From positions 563,239 to 627,238 of the forward strand of contig ML976666.1 in the NCBI GenBank assembly GCA_010015655.1: 64,000 nucleotides of DNA, in the 5' to 3' direction. This stretch comes from Bimuria novae-zelandiae CBS 107.79. Lineage: Eukaryota; Ascomycota; Dothideomycetes; Pleosporales; Didymosphaeriaceae. Position numbers and translations under genes: made by a program. This document shows positions 47,801-59,248 of the stretch, one piece after another; the first letter of the stretch is position 1, and each line of letters opens with the position of its first letter. Below the pieces are notes generated by a model, which saw only the letters and a program-made list of their open reading frames with translations, was not told the DNA's origin and did no database searches.

Positions 47801-50188
47801 GTGCGCGGTTCTAATTAATGTAGTAATACTTCCTTTACTAAATTAAACTAATACGTTTCTAGTAGTAGACGTGTCTAAAGTTACTATAAGATCCTTAGTT
47901 TAGAGCGCCTGAAATTGCTCCTTTCTAGCTATTAATACGTTGGAGGCACTAGTGTTAGGGAGGATACCCTAGTACGTAACTTATAAGTAGCGGTCCTTAA
48001 TAAGGAACTGTGTTACTAGCGTTATAGGTTCTTTATACCTATAGACGTTATCTCTAGTTACCTAGTGCATAAAAGCCTAATCTATAAGGTACTTAACTAC
48101 TAGTCTCTAGTCCTCTTCCTCTTCCTCTTCCTCTTACTCCTCTTTAAAAAACTAGTTAACTTCTTCCCCTTCGTACGTAATAAGAAATGTTGTGAATTCT
48201 ATCTACTTGCCTGTAATATCGCAGTGTGTAATATACTATGCTTTAGATTACCTTCTTTCCTTAAGCGTATAGTTCGTAGACTAATAGCCTATCTTGCCGC
48301 AGATATAGCACTTCTTATTGCTTCGTGTGTTAGTCCGCAGGTTATCTCTAAAACGCTACTAAAATTAGCCACGTTTACTAATAAACTTGCCTCGTGCACT
48401 CTATAAGTTGTAATCCTCTTACGTTCTTCTAGAGCTATTAATGATATATTAACGGTCTAAGTAGTACTAGTTATTATAGTCTGTCTTAGTAAAGTTAACA
48501 AAGGTAATTATAGTAAGCAAGTTTTCGATCGAAGATCGTAGATCTCTAAACAGGACCTCACACTCTAGGGACGGCCTATAGAGCGCCATCGCAAACTCTT
48601 TAACGCCCCGGCATGCTATAATCACAGTCGTCCAGAGCGCATATTCTCCCATATACTACTGGCCAAGAGCCCTCTAACACAACTAGAGCTTGTCTAGCAT
48701 AATATTAAGGACCTTATAGGGTGTCTTGTCAGGGTTCTCCCTACAGACTTTAATAAAAGATATCGTTGTCTAGTCCGCGTAGTAGTGGCTATAATTAACA
48801 TCTATATTAAAGTGGTTCTTTAGCTTTGTGTACACAGTCAGGAATGTGTCCGTCTACTAATTAATAAAGTGGAGGTAATACTCCTGTGCACGGCCTTCCA
48901 GGATCCGCGGAAAGACTATATAGAATTAGTCTAGTTAGATGTCTACGTAATAGTAGATACTATAAAAAATCTTTAGCTTATTATCTAGGAGGTTATATAG
49001 CTTCCCTGTGTACTTCTTCTCACGGTCCCATATCTTAGTAAAGATATTAATTGTCTTTAGATCCAGTTTCTCGTTGCTAAACTCGATTGGGGGAATTGCC
49101 CTGTACAGGTCTGTGTCACCTAAGGGCATAATTAGAGGGACACTTTGTCCTTTTAGACGTTGTAGGTATGCTAGTGTGTATTCGCGGAATCTATTAAAGT
49201 TATTATATAAAAAAGGAGGTTGTTGACTTTGCTATTGCTGGTCCGCCCGTAGTGTCTATTTAATTATTTTTATAAGTAGTTCTGCAAGTTATTATCCTTA
49301 ATCTAATTATTAACTAGCTTAATCTTAGATGCGTGTCTTATCTTAAGCGTAGGTTCTTTAATCCTCTACGTCCTGGTCTCCTACCCTTATAAAGGTTTGG
49401 CTCTAGGTTTAACCTACTATCCCTACGTTCGTGGGTTATACTAATCCCGTAGTATATTATTTTAGTATTATCCGCTCTTATAGCATATACGCGGCTAACC
49501 GCTTGTCAAAGGTAGTAGATTAAAACTAATTATTTAGCTATTTTGGGCAATCCTCTATACGTAGTAATTTGGTCACGGCTTTGCTTAGCAACATATTAAC
49601 ACGACTAGTGTACACGCCCTTAAAGTAGAGAATCCGCTTTAGTTCCTTAGTATATACTATATGCGCACGCTAGAACATGGCTTTATTTTATCCTTTAAAG
49701 TCCTAATAAAACTTACTAAAGAGCTCTACATCTACTATAGGCTAATTTGTGTAGTCCGCGATCGCACGCGCGATATACGTTATTACTATAATTATATCTA
49801 CCTTATTGTCTAGGGCTATAATCTCATCGTTCTAGATCTTTAGATTAATATAACGCCACTCTCTTGCCTTTAGATTAGTAGTTTCTAGCAACTCCTCTTA
49901 TGTAAGCGTGTAGCCTTTATTACTACTAGCTATTTCTTTTACTATTTATTATTATTAACGCGTATCGTGCTAGCTGTGTTTGCTAGGGACTTATTAGTAG
50001 TCTTAATTTATACACGAGTTAAGCGTAACTAAATAGGGGTTAGTGCGTGTATAGACTGCGTCTCGGAACGCTCTAATACGGCTGGAATAGTCAGTCTTAA
50101 GCTAGATAAGACGCCTAATATAGCTAATAGTAAACTTAGCACAGATAACTCTATTACTAATATAGATAACTAGGGAACGCGCGGGGCT
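44829..50188 (-). mobile_element. Ty1/copia retrotransposon relic, RIP-degraded
   Basis: Read on the minus strand the order of copia domains is preserved although stops interrupt every frame. Gag-like segments lie at about 49700-48600 (frames at 48935-49129 and 48467-48652). A zinc knuckle core C-Y-I-C-G-K is at 48293-48316. A GAG-pre-integrase region with Leu-Arg-Arg-Leu-His-type residues is at about 47600-47450, and the integrase follows. The linker R-K-R-G-R-P-P-G-S-K-N-K is at about 46500-46530. The reverse transcriptase is at about 46290-45600, and RNase H with R-L-I-I-D-I-M-A-L-Y is at about 45000-45070. The domain order gag, protease, integrase, RT, RNase H defines copia (not gypsy). 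The many TAG/TAA codons in place of Gln and Trp point to RIP. The 5' end runs into the gap. Confidence 0.85.
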
Positions 50189-51093
50189 NNNNNNNNNNNN
50201 NNNNNNNNNNNNNNNNNNNNNNNNNNNNNNNNNNNNNNNNNNNNNNNNNNNNNNNNNNNNNNNNNNNNNNNNNNNNNNNNNNNNNNNNNNNNNNNNNNNN
50301 NNNNNNNNNNNNNNNNNNNNNNNNNNNNNNNNNNNNNNNNNNNNNNNNNNNNNNNNNNNNNNNNNNNNNNNNNNNNNNNNNNNNNNNNNNNNNNNNNNNN
50401 NNNNNNNNNNNNNNNNNNNNNNNNNNNNNNNNNNNNNNNNNNNNNNNNNNNNNNNNNNNNNNNNNNNNNNNNNNNNNNNNNNNNNNNNNNNNNNNNNNNN
50501 NNNNNNNNNNNNNNNNNNNNNNNNNNNNNNNNNNNNNNNNNNNNNNNNNNNNNNNNNNNNNNNNNNNNNNNNNNNNNNNNNNNNNNNNNNNNNNNNNNNN
50601 NNNNNNNNNNNNNNNNNNNNNNNNNNNNNNNNNNNNNNNNNNNNNNNNNNNNNNNNNNNNNNNNNNNNNNNNNNNNNNNNNNNNNNNNNNNNNNNNNNNN
50701 NNNNNNNNNNNNNNNNNNNNNNNNNNNNNNNNNNNNNNNNNNNNNNNNNNNNNNNNNNNNNNNNNNNNNNNNNNNNNNNNNNNNNNNNNNNNNNNNNNNN
50801 NNNNNNNNNNNNNNNNNNNNNNNNNNNNNNNNNNNNNNNNNNNNNNNNNNNNNNNNNNNNNNNNNNNNNNNNNNNNNNNNNNNNNNNNNNNNNNNNNNNN
50901 NNNNNNNNNNNNNNNNNNNNNNNNNNNNNNNNNNNNNNNNNNNNNNNNNNNNNNNNNNNNNNNNNNNNNNNNNNNNNNNNNNNNNNNNNNNNNNNNNNNN
51001 NNNNNNNNNNNNNNNNNNNNNNNNNNNNNNNNNNNNNNNNNNNNNNNNNNNNNNNNNNNNNNNNNNNNNNNNNNNNNNNNNNNNNNNNNNNNN
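50189..51093. other. Assembly gap (905 N)
   Basis: Unknown bases. The gap falls between the 5' part of the copia relic and the 5' part of the Pogo-type relic, so the ends of both elements, including any LTR or terminal inverted repeat, are missing. Confidence 1.
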
Positions 51094-52790
51094 CTCTAAT
51101 AAGAGAGATAATATAAAATTACGCGTCCTTAATTACTAAAAAGTCTATAAGTTAGGCCTAGGTAACGCGCTTCTTGCACCGAAACGGTGAAGATCTTATC
51201 TATAAATAGACTAAAGAAATGGACTCTAACTGCTATAAAGCCAACTCTAAAACCAAGTACGAGGCGTACTTCGATCTGCTACACCTAAAGATAGAAGAGT
51301 ACAATATACTACTATATAATACTTATAATATGGACGAAAAGGGCTTCTTAATTAGCGTTATAGGACACTCTAAACGCGTCTTTAGTTAAGCAGCTTAAGA
51401 GAGAGGAAAGATAAAAGATTTATTATAAGATAGCTTACGTAAGTAATTAACTATATTAGTAGCTATTTACGCTAATAGAAGCGCTCTTCTACCTACTTTT
51501 CTTTTTTTAAGAGTATCTAGGTTACTGCAGTTAACTTAGGTGGCTAGTATTAAAGCTAGTAAGTACGACGTCTTTGTTAGCTTAACTCTATTAAGCTAGA
51601 TAAATAATAACACTAGTTTAGCGTGGTTAGAGTAGGTTTTTAACTGCTATATAAAGTAAAAAGCGCGCTAAGGGAGAGACTAGCGTCTCCTTATACTTAA
51701 TAGCTATAATAGTTACCTAACGATAGAGTTTCTTAAGTACTATAACTTTTACTATATACTACTAGCTATGTTTCCTCCCCACTCTACCTATACGCTTTAG
51801 CTACTTAACGTTATTTACTTTAAATCTCTCTTTAGCTCCTACACTAAGCTCCTTACTAATTACCTCTAAAAGAGCTAAGGGATAGTACTTATTATAAAGG
51901 GGGACTTCTTCCTACTATTTTAGAGTGCCTAGACGTCCTTTTTTAAGACAGAGATTATCCTGAAGTCCTTTAAAGCTACTAGTATATAGCCTAAAGACTG
52001 CATAGTTATACTTAAACGCTTTGCTAATAATTAAGAGGAGCTAAATAAAGCAGCTCCAGAGGCTCTTAAAGAGGCTAAATAGAGTTATTTAAACTATCTT
52101 ATATAGTCTATAGTAGAGGATATTACTGCTAAAGAGTTAAAGGCGCTTTCCTAAACACTCCACCATCTCTAAGCATAAAATTAACTACTTTAACACGAAG
52201 ACAAGGGCTTAAGCGTCGCTTTTAACACTAAAAATCGTTATAAGAAGCGTGGCAGGTCTCTTAATTTATAGTAGAGGTAGGAGTACTATAGTAGTATAGT
52301 ACTCTAGTCTCTTTATAAGATTAGAGAGGCACGTGCACGCGAGAGAGTAAATAAAGAACTTTAGTATAAGAAGGAGCTTATAAAAGCTAATTAAAAGGAA
52401 CTTTAGAAGTCTGCTAAGCTACTTAAAGAGAAAGAGAAGGAGGAGAAGCGTATAAAGAGAGAGAGAGCTAAAGTAGAGAGAGATTAAATAAAGGCTAAAT
52501 AGGAGGCCGCGCGCGAGGCAAAAAGAGTAGCTTAAAATATAAATAAAGTATCTTAAACTTTATAAAAGGATAAGCGTAAAGCCTTAAGAGGTCCTCCTTT
52601 AAAGTCTAAGCCTAAGAGACGCGCTAGTAGTGGTGTAGCTCTAGAGGAGTCCCTAGAAGCTGCACTAGCCACCCTACCAAAAGTCGACTCTCGCGGCCGC
52701 ACAATCACTCTCCTAAGCAAATATAAGTAGTAAATAGCAATCGCGAGCATATTATAAGTCTCTCCACTAAAAAATCTCGTAATAATAGCT
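51094..52790 (+). mobile_element. Pogo/Fot1-type (DDE_1) transposase relic, RIP-degraded
   Basis: The + strand carries a DDE_1 transposase in one frame interrupted by many TAG/TAA stops. Marks: Y-N-M-D-E-K-G-F at 51328-51351 around the first catalytic Asp, a degraded L-L-I-L-N-S-Y-N-S-Y segment at about 51690-51720 where the family has a D-G-H-x-S-H motif, and F-P-P-H-S-T-Y at about 51770-51790 followed by a L-L-N-V segment where Q-P-L-D is usual. The C-terminal part (52320-52560) is a Lys/Glu/Arg-rich coiled coil, and 52600-52730 ends in a more normal stretch. The start is in the gap. The loss of the D-G-H motif makes it inactive. Confidence 0.8.
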
Positions 52791-52842
52791 ATTTTGTGGC
52801 TCTCTGCAGCCTCATCTTTGTAGTGATGGGCATGTTGTTAGT

Positions 52843-52872
52843 GGGGCGGCACGCGAACCGGGGCGGCACGCG
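52843..52872 (+). repeat. Tandem GGGGCGGCACGCG pair
   Basis: Two identical 13-bp GC-rich units at 52843-52855 and 52860-52872, separated by 4 bp, just past the Pogo-type relic. They mark the return to balanced base composition and could be the terminal inverted repeat region of that element; the opposite end is lost in the gap. Confidence 0.6.
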
Positions 52873-53486
52873 CGTCAGCACAGTAGTGCCAGGTTCCGCG
52901 TAGCCCCACGCAATCATCAGTCGTCAACAACTGTAGCTACGCTCCATCCAGGCAGTCAACGCAGGTGCGCGTAGGCACCAGTGCAATGGAAGTTGGCGAC
53001 TCGACGTGGTCATGGTGATGGGGTGTAGCGCGGGAAGGATCCATGGGACGCGCAAAAGGTAGATACACTCAGTTTGGGTAGTGTTTACGAGTTCGCTGCT
53101 CGCTTTCTCTAGAACCATGGCTTTACCAAGGATTTCGAAAAACCGAACAGGAAGTCGCAAGACAAATCCATAGGGCCCGTCAGTACAAGCGCTTGCTCGG
53201 CATTCGGTCTAAATGTCGCCATGGCAAGCGTCAGGCTCCAAGGATGTCAATGTCCGGCACCAACTGCGCCCCAAAGTCCGCCGTCCGCAGTAGCCCCCCA
53301 GGTATCCACTTCCAAGCATACAAGAGGGTCCACGCCCACTCTACGCCACTTGTCGGTACTTTACTCCCCCCGCAAACTGAATTTCTGGGATTTCTCCTTG
53401 GACGTCCTGTCAACGGGCCAACAAACCACATCCGTCTGTCACTTCAACACCAAACGGCAATCACGCGCAAACACAGAACATTCAAC
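52873..53486. other. GC-balanced pocket upstream of orphan genes
   Basis: Starts directly after the transposon end. Minus frame 52924-53160 has no recognisable features. The pyrimidine/CA-rich stretch at 53290-53490 probably is the leader of the small membrane protein gene. Confidence 0.3.
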
Positions 53487-53813
53487 ATGACTGCGGTGGT
53501 CAAAATGAGCGCATTTCCCATTGCATCAGAGATTCTTAATTCGCTCCCCACGCGAGCATCTAGAACGTCGCTATCGATACCCCGAGCCACGAAATCGTCG
53601 GCGCCGTGGGAGATGATCGGCATACTCGTTAGCTTCGTCGCTGGACTGTACGTGGCCGTCCAGATATATGGTGGCGCGTTGTGTCTTCTCGATTCGCAAT
53701 TGCCCAAAGCGTTCAGCTTCTGGTTCTGCGCTGCATATCTTTTTCAGATGTTCGTTGGGTATCTGGAGCACAAAGAGGAGCAAACATGGAGGGAGACAAC
53801 GAAGAAGCAATAA
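53487..53813 (+). CDS. Small two-helix membrane protein of unknown function
   Basis: The frame opens at 53193, but the upstream part is low-complexity and CA-rich, so I prefer the ATG at 53487 (108 residues). There are two membrane helices: W-E-M-I-G-I-L-V-S-F-V-A-G-L-Y-V-A-V and F-S-F-W-F-C-A-A-Y-L-F-Q-M-F-V-G-Y-L, with a short loop between. The C-terminal tail is charged (H-K-E-E-Q-T-W-R-E-T-T-K-K-Q), probably cytosolic. No family was recognised. It is isolated in a pocket between RIP-affected transposons, so it may be lineage-specific. Confidence 0.45.
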   Translation: MTAVVKMSAFPIASEILNSLPTRASRTSLSIPRATKSSAPWEMIGILVSFVAGLYVAVQIYGGALCLLDSQLPKAFSFWFCAAYLFQMFVGYLEHKEEQTWRETTKKQ

Positions 53814-54213
53814 GACAGAAGGTGAACACTCGGCCAGCACAGCAAAAGGCGGTCAAGGCTGGGTGATGGACTACGAAGCTGGCCTTCACATTACGACTAC
53901 TATATTCAGGCGGCATGTTTCGTTGGCGCATCTGTTGGGCAGCAGTCATGGCTAATGACGCGCAAGGAAACGGCTCTTCGCAATTGAATTCTAGCACGGA
54001 TGATAGATCAATCGAAAAAGAGTACAATACACATGAAGGCTTCCTCTCCGCGCTAGCTGACACAGTCCTTCTCTTTCCTCGACTTGGGCTTACCACACGA
54101 GCACACGCAGGCAACCTCCCAGCCAGCAACGTCCATAGCCGTTCTTACGACTACGACACCGTAATCTATAGCAACTGGAGCGTGTACGAACAAGCTACAC
54201 GTCGAACATAAAT

Positions 54214-54840
54214 ATGGATCTAGCATCTTCCCCTCGTCCGCAGCTTGCTTCGGATCGCGCTTCCCTCTGGCGACGTTTCGGAGTTCTGCGCGTGACAGTC
54301 AAGAGCTTCATAACGAAGCTACCTGGAGATCTAGAGCGAGCTGGAACGGCGAAAGATTCGAACAAGATAACACTGAGGTCAGCGGGTAGTGGTCACATAT
54401 CTTCCAAAGACTGGGACTATATCATGGCCATCACAGACCCCGATATGTCTGATAGCTCTTTGCCCACGTCCGAGGATGCAACCACGGAAACGTCAAATGA
54501 CTCGCTTCCCGACCAACCGACTGAACCAAGAACATCTATCGAAGATTCAGAGGTTCTGGATGATTCGCACAGCGAACCTTCTGAAAACGGAAGCAAGCAT
54601 AGGGATGCGAGAGCTGCGACAGAGGCGTTAAATGAGCGGTGGAAGGTGATGCGAAATCCGCCGGAAGGTCACGTACATAACGTCTACTGTCCGTTCTGGC
54701 GACCAGGGGATACAACGGCACCACGGCCCGAGTGCCCAGAAGACCGGACGTTCACGTTGTTCAGTGGAAATCCGTTCACAAAAGCCGGGGCTGCTCATCT
54801 CGAACAATGGGAAGATCTTCATAGTCTCAGCCGGTCCTAG
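54214..54840 (+). CDS. Hypothetical protein, acidic and Ser/Thr-rich, 208 residues
   Basis: An intact frame from ATG 54214. The N-terminal 50 residues are basic (W-R-R-F-G-V-L-R-V-T-V-K-S-F), the middle (about residues 75-135) is Asp/Glu/Ser/Thr-rich and likely disordered, and the C-terminal 70 residues look folded, with C-P-F-W-R-P-G-D, R-P-E-C-P-E-D-R-T-F-T-L and a Trp-rich end. No signal peptide or membrane helix. No family recognised. It lies 400 bp after the two-helix gene on the same strand; a 98-codon frame lies between them but has no support. Confidence 0.45.
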   Translation: MDLASSPRPQLASDRASLWRRFGVLRVTVKSFITKLPGDLERAGTAKDSNKITLRSAGSGHISSKDWDYIMAITDPDMSDSSLPTSEDATTETSNDSLPDQPTEPRTSIEDSEVLDDSHSEPSENGSKHRDARAATEALNERWKVMRNPPEGHVHNVYCPFWRPGDTTAPRPECPEDRTFTLFSGNPFTKAGAAHLEQWEDLHSLSRS

Positions 54841-56243
54841 TCAGGGTAGGCGGATAGTTCTTGTACGAGAATCAATGCTGTAATGTATCTTGAGTTGTAC
54901 CTGGCGTATGGAAAATTGAGTGGACAGCGATCTTACACCGCGTGCTGATCATCCACAGGCATGCAGGTGGCTGTGTCGTTCTTTTGAGTTACACAAGCCA
55001 CATATGTTTGTGAATCAAGTCGCAACAGTTGGCCCCCGCACATAGGATACGAGGTAGGCTCGGCATCGTCATCACTATCAAATACGGACGGCAGGTAGCC
55101 CGAGTACTACAGTTGGCAGGAAAAATGTGGTGAGTGGAAATAGTTTGCGAGCCTACGGAACACCAACTTGCCACAAGTGTTGCATGCACATAGTGTTTCG
55201 GACGCAAGGATTCCATCTTTTGCCGATAGAATGTTAGCTAAGATGGGCAGGTATGAATATGCAAAGAATGGATGCTGACGTAGTGTCTGGTTTCGTTAGC
55301 AACTGAGCAGTGCTCAACTGTCTAACCTCTCGATCAAGTCAAGTGCCGGCAACACGCAAAGGGCTCAACGCAGAGGGTTCATAAGCGCCTGTCAAGTATC
55401 CTTGCTCAGCTATTCCCCTGAGTTGGGTATGTAGAGAGTTGACGTGAATTCCAGCGTGACAAGCGCCAAACTTCTCATGTTTGTGCACCCACCTCCACAG
55501 ATGATGCGCGCCCTCGCACCGTCCCGGAGGAAGCTCGGAATTTGTAGAACAGTAAACCGCTTCCACATGTCACTGGGGGGATTACTGTTCCAGGTCCACG
55601 TGTTGGGTAGTGGCGGCGGCCCGTTTCTACGATCCACACTAAATGTGTAAATCGGTTCCTAAAGGTTTTACTTTTAACTTGGACAAGACGAAATACGGAT
55701 CTTGGCAAAGCTCATTACCTAATAGGATCAAACAAGCTAGACTATACCTGAAGATCATACGGATCATCTTCAGATTAGGTAAACAATCAGGGATTCGACG
55801 GGATCCGAGCGATCGGATCGGGTATCGCCTGACCTAAAGATCATCCGAGTCGGACTACAGTGTAGGGTGGGATCTGCTTTACAGAACGCTAGTAATGGTA
55901 AAGACGGTACTACCCCGCTTGCACGACATGACTGATAGTAAGCCTGTTAGAGCCCTGGGAGCTTGGGCAGAAATCAGTCACGTGACACGATGGCTTCCCG
56001 GTTCCGCACAATCTTACCGACTCGGGCTTAATGCAAACTTGTAAACTATCTGAAAATGAAAACTGGTCGAACATTCCAAGGATTCGTCTTCCCGCGTATC
56101 CTTCTGTGACAGAAACACGTCAGTCCAGCAATGGTCCTTCCTCCGTTGCGGCGCAGAGGCTCTGGTAGCAGGGGTTTCGCACAAGCGTAGTGTCGGTTGC
56201 CACACGTCTCATACCAAAAAGAAAGAGAGAGGCTTGCAGTGGG
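54841..56243. other. Intergenic pocket with a GATC-dense patch
   Basis: Short frames only (minus 54989-55216, 55339-55708 and 56014-56267; + 55444-55837) without family marks. GATC occurs about eight times between 55690 and 55850. The last 8 bp (56236-56243, GCAGTGGG) are the left target-site duplication of the hAT element. Confidence 0.4.
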
Positions 56244-59240
56244 CAGAGCTGGCAACAAGCAAGTCAATTAAGTTAAGGTGAATTGCTTGATTAATTAACC
56301 GATATAGTGGCTTTTGCTTAACTTAATTAACTTAATGGGGTAAATCAGGCTCGATTTATTAACTTAATTAACTTAATTAATAACTTTACTAAGCTAATTA
56401 AGGGTAATTAACCGCCGTAGATCTCGTAGATAGTCTCTAGCTTATTAGGGGCGATAGCGTTAGTACGTTAATTATTTACTATCGTTGTAGGCTTTAAGCC
56501 AAGGCGCTTCTAGCTACGTAGTGATTATAGCGTAGATAGAAGATCCACCTTCATGCATAACCGTCTCGTCTCTAACAAATCACCTAACTCTAAGAAGGTC
56601 CTCTCACAATTAGTAGCGGTGGCGGGAATACTAAGGATATTAAGAGTAAAGCGCGATAAGACAGGATACTTATTAGCCTTACTTATTTAATAAAGTAGCG
56701 GGTTGCGCGCAAATAAGGAGTTCTCTAGTATAAGTAGTTTAATTATCTATCGCTTAAACTTATTACGGCGGAGGACTAGGCGGACGTCGTTACCTTATAG
56801 GGTAGCTCTTATAAAGTCTAACTAGCTACTAGATAGCCTAGTACGTGCCTTCTTTAGTAGAGGCTCTAGCGTACTAATAGGAGATACGGTATCTTTAAAC
56901 TCTAACTATAAGCGTTAAAAGCCAACGTGGCAATTATCCAGCCAGCCTTTATAGGTGTGACACCCCTTATAGAGATCCTCGTCGTAATCAAGCGGTATAG
57001 CCTATATCTTATCTATGAGGCCTTTTGTGTGTGGGTAGAGACGATAAGCTATATAATATGCTAGGGCGTCCTTTAGCTTGCGTAGGTACTTAAGGATCTT
57101 CGTGTAAGCTATATTATAGATGGCTTTTATGTAGTCCTCCGGGGCATTAACGTTATTAAAGTTAACGTTATTATATTAAAAGAGCATCTTATTAAGGGTA
57201 GTAGTAAGCTATAAGAGTGTAGGGAGAACCTCCTATATTACACCTAACGTGCTAGCCACGCCCCTACCCTCTATATAAATAGTAGCTTCTTTAAATAGTT
57301 ATAGGATCCTTTAGTACTCTATAATTATCGCCTAGTCCTTAGTAGTAAGGCCATCTTCTTTAATAAACTAACGTTACTTAATATTAAGCATATTATTACG
57401 TTGTCGGATGCTATAGTAATAATACTTAATAAGCTTATAGTTAATATAATTATTAAGGGATGCGTGGAGCTCGAGCGCGCGCGTAAAATAGTTATAATAA
57501 GAGTTTTATCTTGTCTTTACTAGCTTAACGATCTCTAACGTCTTTAGCTTATTATCACTACCTAATTAGGCGTTGTAGGTTACCTAATACTATTTAAGAA
57601 GCTGGCGAGCTTAAGGGGTATAGATAGAGGTAATAACGTTAATAAGTACGCCTAATAGGCTAGCCTATCGCTACTCCTTAAGAAACGCTATCTCGTTGTT
57701 AAGATACTTATCCGTGTTATTAAAGGCGTCGCGATCTTTACTAAAGATAATTTATTAGGCTATAAGATTAATTATATAGCAGGCGTAACGTAGACGCTAA
57801 TAGTAAGCGTTAAAGTTATATTTAATAGCTAGGGCGTTAATTATAGCGTTATTATTAGTAGTATTATTAAGGATAAAGTAACCTAAGCTACGGGCAGATA
57901 TCTTAAAGCTTTTAAGCCTGGCGTTAATAATAGCGGTAATATTAGCGCCTATATATTAGCCTATTAGTAATAATAGACCTAATACGTAATCGCGAGGGTT
58001 GCCGTCGCTATTAAGATAGTAGACGTAGATACCCGTTAGCGCCTACTTACTACCCGTTAACGTCTAATTATTAAAAAAGATATAGATAGCCAATCGCGCG
58101 TCTTATAAATAATTAATAATAGCGGGTATATAAGACTTGTACTCTGTAATTATATAGGCTTGTAAGGTGTTATAAGATCTCTACATCTCCGCCTTAGCTA
58201 ACGGGTTGGCCTACTATAACATGTGGCGAAAAGCTACGCCCTCGATTACCGAGAGCACCTAGTTATCTGTTACTACCTAATTAAGCACTAATTATAGGAA
58301 ACTTATACGCAAGAAGCTTAACGCGATAAAATTAGTAATATCTTAAGATACTATAAGGCCTTTATAGTAGATATAGGCGAGTAGGGATAATTAAAAGGAT
58401 AACGTTGTTATCGTCGTGCGAAAGGTAAACTTTTAGCTACCCTTATTAACGTGGTGCCTAGCTTTACGCTCTGCGAGATAGCGCGCAATTAACGTTATTA
58501 ATTAATTAGCCTAGTAGAACTTATCTAGTTACTTATAGAGGTGGCAATAATAGCAGAGCTAATATAGGCGGTGTTATTTATAGTGCTAAAGGCGATACCT
58601 ATATTACTAAACCTAGCTCTTTTAACTACGCTTTAGGGCGAGAGATAGCTTATAATAACCTAGCAAGCGTTGCTAATTAATACTATCGTAATTATTATTA
58701 TTATCTTTAATATTACTATTAGTAGCTAATTACGCGTTGCCTATAAAGCTCTCGTTAGCGTCCAGCTCTAACGGCGCGTTAGTGGCTATATTAGTACCGC
58801 CATCTTTAGGGAGGGTTTGTAACGCCTCGCTTTTAAGCTACTAGCTAAAAACTTAAGAGAGGTTGCAGTTCATGCCCTCTAAGCAATTAGGCAACGCTAT
58901 ATTAATAGAGGAGGGCGTTAGTAGAGGGTGGGAGGTAGGTTAAGGTAGTAGAGATATTAGACAATTAGCGCTATACTATATTAGGCAGCGCTAGGCTCTA
59001 ACGCTAGTAAGTTTAATATACCTTAAGTTAAGATTTACCCGCGCAGGATCCCCCTAACGCCCACAACCTATAGTTACCCCTATATTACGGCCTATTAAGT
59101 CTGCTAATTAAGTTAATTAAACAGGCATAATTTGCTTAATTAACTTAATAACTTTTACCTCCCTAATTAACTTAATTAACTTGCTATAATTAAGTTAATT
59201 AAGTCAAGTTATTAAGTCGACTTGCTTATTGCTAGCTCTG
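56244..59240 (-). mobile_element. Complete hAT transposon copy with TIRs and 8-bp target duplication, transposase RIP-degraded
   Basis: The element is bounded by inverted repeats: 56244-56265 starts CAGAGCTGGCAA, and 59219-59240 read in reverse starts CAGAGCTAGCAA; 20 of 22 bases agree and both differences are transitions. CAGAG is the typical start of hAT ends. The flanking 8 bp are GCAGTGGG (56236-56243) and GTAGTGGG (59241-59248), a target duplication with one C-to-T change. Subterminal TTAACTTAATTAA repeats sit inside both ends. The minus strand encodes the transposase: N-terminal part near 58870, body with N-P-R-D-Y-V-L-G-L at about 57970, and the dimerisation domain (L-N-I-L-S-I-P-A-T, C-E-R-T-F) at about 56500-56690. 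Stops throughout show it is inactive. Length 2997 bp. Confidence 0.92.
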
Positions 59241-59248
59241 GTAGTGGG

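Noticed and set aside
48110..48140. CTTCCT trinucleotide-like repeat
   Set aside because: It encodes a Glu run within the copia relic, so it is ordinary coding low complexity.
53915..54211. 98-codon + frame between the two orphan genes
   Set aside because: No start context, signal or domain; it may be the leader of the 54214 gene.
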